Positions 1 through 9,337 of a stretch of DNA of 64,000 nt are shown here, piece by piece. Numbering within the stretch: position 1 is the first letter of the stretch; every line of letters starts with the position of its first letter. Below the pieces are notes generated by a model. It was not told where the DNA came from. It ran no database searches and saw only the letters and a list, made by a program, of their open reading frames with translations. The position numbers were made by a program, and so were the translations under genes. The DNA is taken from positions 126,508,708 to 126,572,707 of the forward strand of contig NC_080064.1 in NCBI RefSeq assembly GCF_949987535.1. Reading direction: 5' to 3'. The stretch comes from Balaenoptera acutorostrata. Its lineage: Eukaryota; Chordata; Mammalia; Artiodactyla; Balaenopteridae.

Positions 1-598
1 GGGTAGGGAATAGGCAAGAAAATTCAACACATGAGAAATTTTTCAGGAAGTCAATATGAAGAGGGAAGTTGTACTCACTCTTTAACAAAAAAAGGAAAAG
101 AAGAAAAAGGGGATGCCTAAAGCTCAGTGTAAGGAATTATTAGCCACATGCCTATCCAACCTCCAAAAAGGTTTCAGCTCACACAGGTCAAATGGCCATC
201 AGCAAAAAGTCCACAAACTATAAATGCAGAAGGGGTTTTAGAGAACTCTGTACCTCCTAGCTCTGGTGGGATCTAAAGTGGTAACAGCACTAACAAAAAC
301 GGAATGGAGCTGCTTTACAAGGTAAAAACTGAGCTACCATATGATGCGACAGGGCACCTTTTGAGCCTATTAACTAAGACCACCAGAATCGGAAAGACAG
401 AGGCAGGCAAATGTGCACTGCAGCAATATTGAAATAGCCAAGACATGGAAGCAAAAAAAAGGTCCATAAACAGATGAATGGACAAAGACGAAGTGGTATA
501 CGTACCAAATGGAATAGAAGCCTCGGGAACAAAATGAACAATGCCGTTTTCAGGACTACAGTTGAGCCTAGAAATAATCATATAAGGTTAAGTAAGTC

Positions 599-611
599 AA
601 AAGGGTATGAC
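599..611 (+). repeat. Target-site duplication, left copy
   Basis: The 13 bases aaaagggtatgac directly precede the SINE and recur at its 3' end. The unoccupied form, a single copy running into aaatatcc, is present in all C units and in A units 4 and 8. The start after tc, followed by four A, resembles an L1-endonuclease nick site. Confidence 0.92.
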
Positions 612-625
612 AGGGGCTTCCCTGG

Positions 626-636
626 TGGCGCAGTGA
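626..636 (+). promoter_or_regulatory. Pol III A box of the SINE (exemplar)
   Basis: tggcgcagtga matches the tRNA A-box consensus TRGYNNARNNG at all positions except the last. It lies 14 bases from the SINE start, where tRNA-derived SINEs carry it. The same sequence is in all 12 SINE copies. Confidence 0.7.
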
Positions 637-668
637 TAGAGAATCTGCCTGCTAATGCAGGGGACGCG

Positions 669-679
669 GGTTCGAGCCC
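669..679 (+). promoter_or_regulatory. Pol III B box of the SINE (exemplar)
   Basis: ggttcgagccc matches the B-box consensus GGTTCGANNCC exactly, 32 bases after the A box. It is unchanged in all 12 copies. Whether it is used depends on chromatin state, which the sequence does not show. Confidence 0.75.
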
Positions 680-919
680 TGGTCTGGGAGGATCCCACGT
701 GCCACAGAGCAACTGGGACCCTGAGCCACAACTGCTGAGCCTGCGCATCTGGAGCCTGTGCCCCGCAACGGAAGGGGCCACGATAGTGAGAGGCCCGCGC
801 ACCGCAATGAAGAGTGGCCCCCGCTTGCCGCAACTAGAGAAAGCCCTCGCACGAAACGAAGACCCAACACAGCTAAATAAATAGATAAATAAATAAATAA
901 AGTAGCTATTAATTAAAAA

Positions 920-932
920 AAAAGGGTATGAC
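920..932 (+). repeat. Target-site duplication, right copy
   Basis: Second aaaagggtatgac, joined to the A-rich tail of the SINE. The left edge is ambiguous by a few A residues. Confidence 0.92.
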
Positions 933-1414
933 AAATATCCTATGATATCATTTATACATGTTATCCTAAGATTGCTACCAATGAACATATTTCCACAAAA
1001 AAAGACACTCACAGACTTATCAAATAAACTAATGGTTAGCCAAAATGAAAGGTGGGAGGATGGGTAAATTAGGACTATGGTGTTTACATACATATACTAA
1101 TGTATGTTAAATGTATATAAACATATAACAGAAAAACTATATGAATTATATAATCACCAATACCTTTAAAATATATATTGTGTAATCACATACATGCTAA
1201 CAGGATCCGAAGATGAACAGACATATGTATGAATCATTGAGCAGATTCTGTACAGCCAGACAATCAAAACACTCTAATCAAATTTACTCCGATAAGAAAT
1301 AGAAATTAAATTGAAAAAACAAACAGAAGTAAGGAGACATGAAGTTCTGGGGGCTTGTCCCAGCACATTCCACTCTAGTTTACAACCTCGGAACACTACC
1401 TCCAGGAAGACTCT

Positions 1415-1428
1415 GTTGCCCTAGTAAC
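1415..1428. promoter_or_regulatory. X-box (RFX-type) motif, exemplar in A
   Basis: gttgccctagtaac has two half sites, GTTGCC and AGTAAC, with a 2-base gap. This is a full match to the palindromic RFX consensus GTNRCC-N(0-3)-RGYAAC. It recurs in all 48 complete units at 151 to 138 bases before the unit end. Binding is not shown by sequence. Confidence 0.6.
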
Positions 1429-1450
1429 AAGAGTTGAGAACGTAATAATG

Positions 1451-1464
1451 CTGCCGCCTTGTGG
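1451..1464 (-). promoter_or_regulatory. CTCF-like core motif, CpG form (exemplar in A)
   Basis: On the minus strand the site reads CCACAAGGCGGCAG and matches the CTCF core CCASYAGRKGGCRS at 12 of 14 positions (off at positions 5 and 9). This form is present in every A and C unit, always in the same orientation and at 115 to 102 bases before the unit end. Confidence 0.4.
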
Positions 1465-1566
1465 CTGTTTCCCACAACAGCAGCTTTATACCCAGTGCCA
1501 ATTGTTGCTTAATAGTCACAAGGACTGCAGGGCTCTAAATGACACCTGCCCTCAAAAAATGCCCTG

Positions 1567-2563
1567 CGGTAGGGAATAGGCAAGAAAATTCAAGACATGA
1601 GAAAATTTTCAAGAAGTCAATAAGAGGAAGGAAGTTGTACTCACGCTTTAAAAAAAAGGAAAAGAAAAAAAAGGACATGCCTAAAGCTCAGTATAAGGAA
1701 TTATTAGCCATAGGCAAATTCAAATTCAAAAAGGTTTCAGCTCACACCAGTCATGACCATCAGCAAAAAGTCTACAAACTATAAATGCTGAAGGGGTTTT
1801 AGAGAACTGTGTACCTTCTAGCTGCTGGTGGGATGTAAAGTGGTAACAGCACTAACGCAAACTGAATCGAGCTGCTTTACAAGGTAAAACCTGAGCTACC
1901 ATATGATGCGGCAGGGCACCTTTTGGGCCTATAACCTAAGACCACCAGAATCGGAAAGACAGAGGCAGGCAAATGTGCACTGCAGCAATATTGAAATAGC
2001 CAAGAAATGGAAGCAAAAAAAGATCCATAAACAGATGAATGGACAAAAAGAAGAGGTATATGGACAGCATGGAATAGTAGCCTCGGAAAAAAAATAAACA
2101 ATGCCGTGTTCAGGACTACAGTTGAGCCTAGAAATAATCATATAAGGTTAAGTAAGTCAAAAAGGTATGACAAATATCCTATGATATCATTTATACATGT
2201 TATCCTAAGATTGCTACCAATGAACATATTTCCACAAAAAAAGACACTCACAGACTTATCAAATAAACTAATTGTTAGCCAAAATGAAAGGTGGGAGGAT
2301 GGGTAAATTAGGACTATGGGGTTAACATACATATAGTAATGTTTGTTAAATGTATATAAACAAAAATCATACAAACTATATAAATTATATAATCACAATA
2401 CCTTTAAAATATACATTCTGTAATTCCATACATGCTAACATGATCCGAAGAGGAACAGACATATGTGTGAATCATTGAGTAGATTCTGTACAGCCAGACA
2501 ATCAAAACACTCTAATCAAATTTACTCCGATAAGAAATAGAAATTAAATTTAAAAAACAAACA
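1567..2563 (+). mobile_element. 5'-truncated LINE-1 3' end (exemplar in type B)
   Basis: Uninterrupted copy of the L1 portion, the clearest to read. It contains ctcacaccagtca (1742-1754), aaaaagtctacaaa (1765-1778), gagctaccatatgat (1892-1906) and aatagccaagaaatgg (1994-2009). It then runs through the ORF2 terminus near 2160-2190 into the 3' UTR and the A-rich tail at about 2545-2563. Translation of 2106-2306 gives a short frame whose middle resembles the extreme C-terminus of L1 ORF2 protein. Confidence 0.85.
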
Positions 2564-2652
2564 TAAGTAAGGAGACATAAAGTTCTGGGGGCTTGTCCCA
2601 GCACATTCCACTCTAGTTTACAACCTCGGAACACTACCTCCAGGAAGACTCT

Positions 2653-2666
2653 GTTGCCCTAGTAAC
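2653..2666. promoter_or_regulatory. X-box motif, exemplar in B
   Basis: Identical 14 bases to the A and C copies although the surrounding spacer differs between types. Confidence 0.6.
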
Positions 2667-2688
2667 AAGAATTGAGAATGTAATAATG

Positions 2689-2702
2689 CTGCTGCCTTGT
2701 GG
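2689..2702 (-). promoter_or_regulatory. CTCF-like core, TpG form (exemplar in B)
   Basis: Minus strand CCACAAGGCAGCAG. One more core position (10) departs from the consensus than in A and C, through a C-to-T change at the CpG on the plus strand. All 17 complete B units have this weaker form. Confidence 0.3.
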
Positions 2703-2804
2703 CTGTTTCCCACAACAGCAGCTTTAAACACACTGCTAATGGTTGCTTCATAGTCACAAGGATTGCAGGGCTCTAAATGACACCTGCCCTCAAGAAATGC
2801 CCTG

Positions 2805-3805
2805 GAGTGGGGAATAGGCAAGAAAATTCAACACATGAGAAATTTTTCAAGAAGTCAATATGAAGAGGGAAGTTGTACTCACTCTTTATCAAAAAAAGGA
2901 AAAGAAAAAAAAGGACATGCTTAAAGCTCAGTATAAGGAATTATTAGCCACATGCAAATTCAAATTCAAAAAGGTTTCAGCTCACACCAGTCATGACCAT
3001 CAGCAAAAAGACTACAAACTATAAATGCTTAAGGGGTTTGAGAAAAATGTGTACCTTCTAGCTGCTCGTGGGATGTAAAGTGGTAACAGCACTAACGAAA
3101 ACTGAATGGAGCTGCTACAAAGGTAAAAATTGAGCTACCATATGATGCGGCAGGGCACCTTTTGGGCCTATAACCTAAGACCACCAGAATCGGAAAGACA
3201 GAGGCAGGCAAATGTGAACTGCAACAACATTGATATAGCCAAGACATGGAAGCAAAAAAAAGGTCCATAAACAGATGAATGGACAAAGACGAAGTGGTAT
3301 ATGTACCAAATGGAATAGAAGCCTCGGGAACAAAATGAACAATGCCGTTTTCAGGACTACAGTTGAGCCTAGAAATAATCATATAAGGTTAAGTAAGTCA
3401 AAAGGGTATGACAAATATCCTATGATATCATTTATACATGTTATCCTAAGATTGCTACCAATGAACATATTTCCACAAAAAAAGACACTCACAGACTTAT
3501 CAAATAAACTAATGGTTAGCCAAAATGAAAGGTGGGAGGATGGGTAAATTAGGACTATGGCGTTTACATACATATACTAATGTATGTTAAATGTATGTAA
3601 ACATATAACAGATAAACTATATGAATTATATAATCACCAATACCTTTAAAATATATATTGTGTAATCACATACATGCTAACAGGATCCGAAGATGAACAG
3701 ACATATGTATGAATCATTGAGCAGATTCTGTACAGCCAGACAATGAAAACACTCTAATCAAATTTACTCCGATAAGAAATAGAAATTAAATTTAAAAAAC
3801 AAACA
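2805..3805 (+). mobile_element. 5'-truncated LINE-1 3' end (exemplar in type C)
   Basis: L1 portion with an intact, unoccupied SINE site at 3401-3413 (aaaagggtatgac followed by aaatatcc). The type is marked by gtgaactgcaacaacattg where A and B have gtgcactgcagcaatattg. Confidence 0.85.
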
Positions 3806-3894
3806 GAAGTAAGGAGACATAAACTTCTCGGGGCTTCTCCCAGCACATTCCACTCTAACTCACAACCTCGGAACACTACCTAGAGGAAGACTCT

Positions 3895-3908
3895 GTTGCC
3901 CTAGTAAC
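3895..3908. promoter_or_regulatory. X-box motif, exemplar in C
   Basis: Same 14 bases at the same distance from the unit end, preceded by tagaggaaga instead of tccaggaaga. Confidence 0.6.
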
Positions 3909-3930
3909 AAGAGTTGAGAACGTAATAATG

Positions 3931-3944
3931 CTGCCGCCTTGTGG
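3931..3944 (-). promoter_or_regulatory. CTCF-like core, CpG form (exemplar in C)
   Basis: Identical to the A form. Adjacent A and C units therefore give pairs of the stronger site, with the weaker B form between them. Confidence 0.4.
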
Positions 3945-4046
3945 CTGTTTCCCACAACAGCAGCTTTATACCCAGTGCCTATTGTTGCTTAATAGTCACA
4001 AGGACTGCAGGGCACTAAATGACACCTGCCTTCAAAAAAGGCCCTG

Positions 4047-5291
4047 GGGTAGGGAATAGGCAAGAAAATTCAACACATGAGAAATTTTTCAGGAAGTCAA
4101 TATGAAGAGGGAAGTTGTACTCACTCTTTAACAAAAAAAGGAAAAGAAGAAAAAGGGGATGCCTAAAGCTCAGTGTAAGGAATTATTAGCCACATGCCTA
4201 TCCAACCTCCAAAAAGGTTTCAGCTCACACAGGTCAAATGGCCATCAGCAAAAAGTCCACAAACTATAAATGCAGAAGGGGTTTTAGAGAACTCTGTACC
4301 TCCTAGCTCTGGTGGGATCTAAAGTGGTAACAGCACTAACAAAAACGGAATGGAGCTGCTTTACAAGGTAAAAACTGAGCTACCATATGATGCGACAGGG
4401 CACCTTTTGAGCCTATTAACTAAGACCACCAGAATCGGAAAGACAGAGGCAGGCAAATGTGCACTGCAGCAATATTGAAATAGCCAAGACATGGAAGCAA
4501 AAAAAAGGTCCATAAACAGATGAATGGACAAAGACGAAGTGGTATACGTACCAAATGGAATAGAAGCCTCGGGAACAAAATGAACAATGCCGTTTTCAGG
4601 ACTACAGTTGAGCCTAGAAATAATCATATAAGGTTAAGTAAGTCAAAAGGGTATGACAAATATCCTATGATATCATTTATACATGTTATCCTAAGATTGC
4701 TACCAATGAACATATTTCCACAAAAAAAGACACTCACAGACTTATCAAATAAACTAATGGTTAGCCAAACTGAAAGGTGGGAGGATGGGTAAATTAGGAC
4801 TATGGCGTTTACATACATATACTAATGTATGTTAAATGTATGTAAACATATAACAGATAAACTATATGAATTATATAATCACCAATACCTTTAAAATATA
4901 TATTGTGTAATCACATACATGCTAACAGGATCCGAAGATGAACAGACATATGTATGAATCATTGAGCAGATTCTGTACAGCCAGACAATGAAAACACTCT
5001 AATCAAATTTACTCCGATAAGAAATAGAAATTAAATTTAAAAAACAAACAGAAGTAAGGAGACATAAACTTCTCGGGGCTTCTCCCAGCACATTCCACTC
5101 TAACTCACAACCTCGGAACACTACCTAGAGGAAGACTCTGTTGCCCTAGTAACAAGAGTTGAGAACGTAATAATGCTGCCGCCTTGTGGCTGTTTCCCAC
5201 AACAGCAGCTTTATACCCAGTGCCTATTGTTGCTTAATAGTCACAAGGACTGCAGGGCACTAAATGACACCTGCCTTCAAAAAAGGCCCTG
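4047..5291 (+). repeat. Monomer 4, chimera A'/c, no SINE
   Basis: The left part is A-type (to at least about 4479). From 4770 onward every diagnostic base is C-type: caaactgaa, ggcgtttac, gtatgtaa, gataaact, caatgaaaac, aaacttctcgg. It is followed by A, as a C unit would be. The SINE site is empty, consistent with a switch upstream of the insertion. Confidence 0.93.
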
Positions 5292-6857
5292 GGGTAGGGA
5301 ATAGGCAAGAAAATTCAACACATGAGAAATTTTTCAGGAAGTCAATATGAAGAGGGAAGTTGTACTCACTCTTTAACAAAAAAAGGAAAAGAAGAAAAAG
5401 GGGATGCCTAAAGCTCAGTGTAAGGAATTATTAGCCACATGCCTATCCAACCTCCAAAAAGGTTTCAGCTCACACAGGTCAAATGGCCATCAGCAAAAAG
5501 TCCACAAACTATAAATGCAGAAGGGGTTTTAGAGAACTCTGTACCTCCTAGCTCTGGTGGGATCTAAAGTGGTAACAGCACTAACAAAAAAGGAATGGAG
5601 CTGCTTTACAAGGTAAAAACTGAGCTACCATATGATGCGACAGGGCACCTTTTGAGCCTATTAACTAAGACCACCAGAATCGGAAAGACAGAGGCAGGCA
5701 AATGTGCACTGCAGCAATATTGAAATAGCCAAGACATGGAAGCAAAAAAAAGGTCCATAAACAGATGAATGGACAAAGACGAAGTGGTATACGTACCAAA
5801 TGGAATAGAAGCCTCGGGAACAAAATGAACAATGCCGTTTTCAGGACTACAGTTGAGCCTAGAAATAATCATATAAGGTTAAGTAAGTCAAAAGGGTATG
5901 ACAGGGGCTTCCCTGGTGGCGCAGTGATAGAGAATCTGCCTGCTAATGCAGGGGACGCGGGTTCGAGCCCTGGTCTGGGAGGATCCCACGTGCCACAGAG
6001 CAACTGGGACCCTGAGCCACAACTGCTGAGCCTGCGCATCTGGAGCCTGTGCCCCGCAACGGAAGGGGCCACGATAGTGAGAGGCCCGCGCACCGCAATG
6101 AAGAGTGGCCCCCGCTTGCCGCAACTAGAGAAAGCCCTCGCACGAAACGAAGACCCAACACAGCTAAATAAATAGATAAATAAATAAATAAAGTAGCTAT
6201 TAATTAAAAAAAAAGGGTATGACAAATATCCTATGATATCATTTATACATGTTATCCTAAGATTGCTACCAATGAACATATTTCCACAAAAAAAGACACT
6301 CAGAGACTTATCAAATAAACTAATGGTTAGCCAAAATGAAAGGTGGGAGGATGGGTAAATTAGGACTATGGTGTTTACATACATATACTAATGTATGTTA
6401 AATGTATATAAACATATAACAGAAATACTATATGAATTATATAATCACCAATACCTTTAAAATATATATTGTGTAATCACATACATGCTAACAGGATCCG
6501 AAGATGAACAGACATATGTATGAATCATTGAGCAGATTCTGTACAGCCAGACAATCAAAACACTCTAATCAAATTTACTCCGATAAGAAATAGAAATTAA
6601 ATTGAAAAAACAAACAGAAGTAAGGAGACATGAAGTTCTGGGGGCTTGTCCCAGCACATTCCACTCTAGTTTACAACCTCGGAACACTACCTCCAGGAAG
6701 ACTCTGTTGCCCTAGTAACAAGAGTTGAGAACGTAATAATGCTGCCGCCTTGTGGCTGTTTCCCACAACAGCAGCTTTATACCCAGTGCCAATTGTTGCT
6801 TAATAGTCACAAGGACTGCAGGGCTCTAAATGACACCTGCCCTCAAAAAATGCCCTG
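5292..6857 (+). repeat. Monomer 5, type A with SINE
   Basis: Begins the second 5,291-bp ABCA' block. Marks aaaaaaggaatgg, cactcagagac and gaaatactat are shared with A units 9 and 15 and separate it from unit 1. Confidence 0.96.
5903..6210 (+). mobile_element. CHR-type SINE, copy 2 (haplotype 1)
   Basis: Same insertion site and target-site duplication (5890-5902 and 6211-6223) as copy 1, with haplotype 1 marks. Confidence 0.93.
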
Positions 6858-8095
6858 CGGTAGGGAATAGGCAAGAAAATTCAAGACATGAGAAAATTTT
6901 CAAGAAGTCAATAAGAGGAAGGAAGTTGTACTCACGCTTTAAAAAAAAGGAAAAGAAAAAAAAGGACATGCCTAAAGCTCAGTATAAGGAATTATTAGCC
7001 ATAGGCAAATTCAAATTCAAAAAGGTTTCAGCTCACACCAGTCATGACCATCAGCAAAAAGTCTACAAACTATAAATGCTGAAGGGGTTTTAGAGAACTG
7101 TGTACCTTCTAGCTGCTGGTGGGATGTAAAGTGGTAACAGCACTAACGCAAACTGAATCGAGCTGCTTTACAAGGTAAAACCTGAGCTACCATATGATGC
7201 GGCAGGGCACCTTTTGGGCCTATAACCTAAGACCACCAGAATCGGAAAGACAGAGGCAGGCAAATGTGCACTGCAGCAATATTGAAATAGCCAAGAAATG
7301 GAAGCAAAAAAAGATCCATAAACAGATGAATGGACAAAAAGAAGAGGTATATGGACAGCATGGAATAGTAGCCTCGGAAAAAAAATAAACAATGCCGTGT
7401 TCAGGACTACAGTTGAGCCTAGAAATAATCATATAAGGTTAAGTAAGTCAAAAAGGTATGACAAATATCCTATGATATCATTTATACATGTTATCCTAAG
7501 ATTGCTACCAATGAACATATTTCCACAAAAAAAGACACTCACAGACTTATCAAATAAACTAATTGTTAGCCAAAATGAAAGGTGGGAGGATGGGTAAATT
7601 AGGACTATGGGGTTAACATACATATAGTAATGTTTGTTAAATGTATATAAACAAAAATCATACAAACTATATAAATTATATAATCACAATACCTTTAAAA
7701 TATACATTCTGTAATTCCATACATGCTAACATGATCCGAAGAGGAACAGACATATGTGTGAATCATTGAGTAGATTCTGTACAGCCAGACAATCAAAACA
7801 CTCTAATCAAATTTACTCCGATAAGAAATAGAAATTAAATTTAAAAAACAAACATAAGTAAGGAGACATAAAGTTCTGGGGGCTTGTCCCAGCACATTCC
7901 ACTCTAGTTTACAACCTCGGAACACTACCTCCAGGAAGACTCTGTTGCCCTAGTAACAAGAATTGAGAATGTAATAATGCTGCTGCCTTGTGGCTGTTTC
8001 CCACAACAGCAGCTTTAAACACACTGCTAATGGTTGCTTCATAGTCACAAGGATTGCAGGGCTCTAAATGACACCTGCCCTCAAGAAATGCCCTG
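6858..8095 (+). repeat. Monomer 6, type B
   Basis: Shows the same marks as unit 2 (acataaagttc, agaattgagaatg, caaaaatcat) one 5,291-bp period away. Confidence 0.96.
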
Positions 8096-9337
8096 GAGTG
8101 GGGAATAGGCAAGAAAATTCAACACATGAGAAATTTTTCAAGAAGTCAATATGAAGAGGGAAGTTGTACTCACTCTTTATCAAAAAAAGGAAAAGAAAAA
8201 AAAGGACATGCTTAAAGCTCAGTATAAGGAATTATTAGCCACATGCAAATTCAAATTCAAAAAGGTTTCAGCTCACACCAGTCATGACCATCAGCAAAAA
8301 GACTACAAACTATAAATGCTTAAGGGGTTTGAGAAAAATGTGTACCTTCTAGCTGCTCGTGGGATGTAAAGTGGTAACAGCACTAACGAAAACTGAATGG
8401 AGCTGCTACAAAGGTAAAAATTGAGCTACCATATGATGCGGCAGGGCACCTTTTGGGCCTATAACCTAAGACCACCAGAATCGGAAAGACAGAGGCAGGC
8501 AAATGTGAACTGCAACAACATTGATATAGCCAAGACATGGAAGCAAAAAAAAGGTCCATAAACAGATGAATGGACAAAGACGAAGTGGTATATGTACCAA
8601 ATGGAATAGAAGCCTCGGGAACAAAATGAACAATGCCGTTTTCAGGACTACAGTTGAGCCTAGAAATAATCATATAAGGTTAAGTAAGTCAAAAGGGTAT
8701 GACAAATATCCTATGATATCATTTATACATGTTATCCTAAGATTGCTACCAATGAACATATTTCCACAAAAAAAGACACTCACAGACTTATCAAATAAAC
8801 TAATGGTTAGCCAAAATGAAAGGTGGGAGGATGGGTAAATTAGGACTATGGCGTTTACATACATATACTAATGTATGTTAAATGTATGTAAACATATAAC
8901 AGATAAACTATATGAATTATATAATCACCAATACCTTTAAAATATATATTGTGTAATCACATACATGCTAACAGGATCCGAAGATGAACAGACATATGTA
9001 TGAATCATTGAGCAGATTCTGTACAGCCAGACAATGAAAACACTCTAATCAAATTTACTCCGATAAGAAATAGAAATTAAATTTAAAAAACAAACAGAAG
9101 TAAGGAGACATAAACTTCTCGGGGCTTCTCCCAGCACATTCCACTCTAACTCACAACCTCGGAACACTACCTAGAGGAAGACTCTGTTGCCCTAGTAACA
9201 AGAGTTGAGAACGTAATAATGCTGCCGCCTTGTGGCTGTTTCCCACAACAGCAGCTTTATACCCAGTGCCTATTGTTGCTTAATAGTCACAAGGACTGCA
9301 GGGCACTAAATGACACCTGCCTTCAAAAAAGGCCCTG
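8096..9337 (+). repeat. Monomer 7, type C
   Basis: Shares the atatgtacc and ccaaaatgaaagg marks only with unit 3, supporting block duplication 1-5291 to 5292-10582. Confidence 0.96.

Larger units (their letters stand above)
612..919 (+). mobile_element. CHR-type tRNA-derived SINE, copy 1 (haplotype 1)
   Basis: The element starts with gggcttccctggtggcgcag, typical of the tRNA(Glu)-derived CHR SINEs of cetaceans, hippopotamids and relatives. It has a long body beyond the tRNA part and an (aaat)n plus A-rich tail. It lies in the same orientation as the host L1. Haplotype 1 is marked by gggaccctgag and agagtggccccc. The longer body with the segment after accgcaatgaag suggests CHR-1 rather than the shorter CHR-2, from memory of the families. 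Confidence 0.93.
1..1325 (+). mobile_element. 5'-truncated LINE-1 3' end (exemplar in type A, split by the SINE)
   Basis: From about base 8 the sequence follows, from my memory of mammalian L1, the last part of ORF2 and the 3' UTR in collinear order. Landmarks are catcagcaaaaagtc (198-212), gagctaccatatgat (330-344), tgcactgcagcaatat (414-429), the stretch around the agatgaatggac motif (472-483), and atgatatcattta (942-954). The A-rich tail ends near 1325. Similarity is degraded by substitutions and indels, so this is an old element that cannot encode working ORF2. The SINE and one target-site copy (612-932) interrupt it. The same L1 portion fills all but the last ~241 bases of every unit. 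The exact L1 subfamily was not determined. Confidence 0.85.
1..1566 (+). repeat. Monomer 1, type A with SINE
   Basis: A-type throughout, SINE haplotype 1. Its right part (gaaaaactat, catgctaac, gaatcattg) is the only one in the window with this combination. That makes it the closest visible relative of the A-derived right parts in chimeric units 20, 25, 40 and 45. Its left neighbour is outside the window. Confidence 0.96.
1326..1566. other. Non-L1 spacer (exemplar, type A right part)
   Basis: About 241 bases between the L1 A-rich tail and the next unit. It is more GC-rich than the L1 part and shows no similarity to L1 that I can see. Besides the X-box and CTCF-like site it holds acattcca (1365-1372), a match to the TEAD motif that is short enough to be chance. 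I do not recognise its origin: it could be host DNA that flanked the founding L1, or part of another old repeat. Confidence 0.7.
1567..2804 (+). repeat. Monomer 2, type B
   Basis: B-type throughout. Markers acataaagttc and agaattgagaatg are shared with B units 6 and 26. It has caaaaatcat in the 3' UTR part. It carries no SINE, and the insertion site reads aaaaaggtatgac, so B never held the element. Confidence 0.96.
2564..2804. other. Non-L1 spacer (exemplar, type B)
   Basis: Same 241-base length as in A and C. The B spacer differs from the A spacer mainly by ctgctgcc in place of ctgccgcc, tttaaacacactgctaatgg in place of the A version, and gattgcaggg in place of gactgcaggg. Confidence 0.7.
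2805..4046 (+). repeat. Monomer 3, type C
   Basis: C-type throughout, followed by A. With unit 7 it carries two marks absent from other C units: atatgtacc for atacgtacc, and ccaaaatgaaagg for ccaaactgaaagg. Confidence 0.96.

Noticed and set aside
612..690. tRNA gene
   Set aside because: The A and B boxes belong to the tRNA-derived head of a SINE with target-site duplications and a long non-tRNA body. No intact cloverleaf expected.
474..884. 136-residue plus-strand frame in A units
   Set aside because: It joins decayed L1 ORF2 sequence with the SINE. The frame is produced by the insertion, and the protein is SINE translation in its second half.
578..1093. 171-residue minus-strand open frame, recurring at 5869, 11160, 19252, 36350 and other SINE-bearing units
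   Set aside because: It spans L1 and the SINE in antisense and appears only where the SINE is inserted. It is a chance frame without a recognisable protein domain.
1539..1784. 81-residue lysine-rich frame present in most B units
   Set aside because: It comes from A-rich L1 sequence crossing the spacer junction, and one B unit (59397-60633) loses it by a 1-base deletion. No sign of coding constraint.
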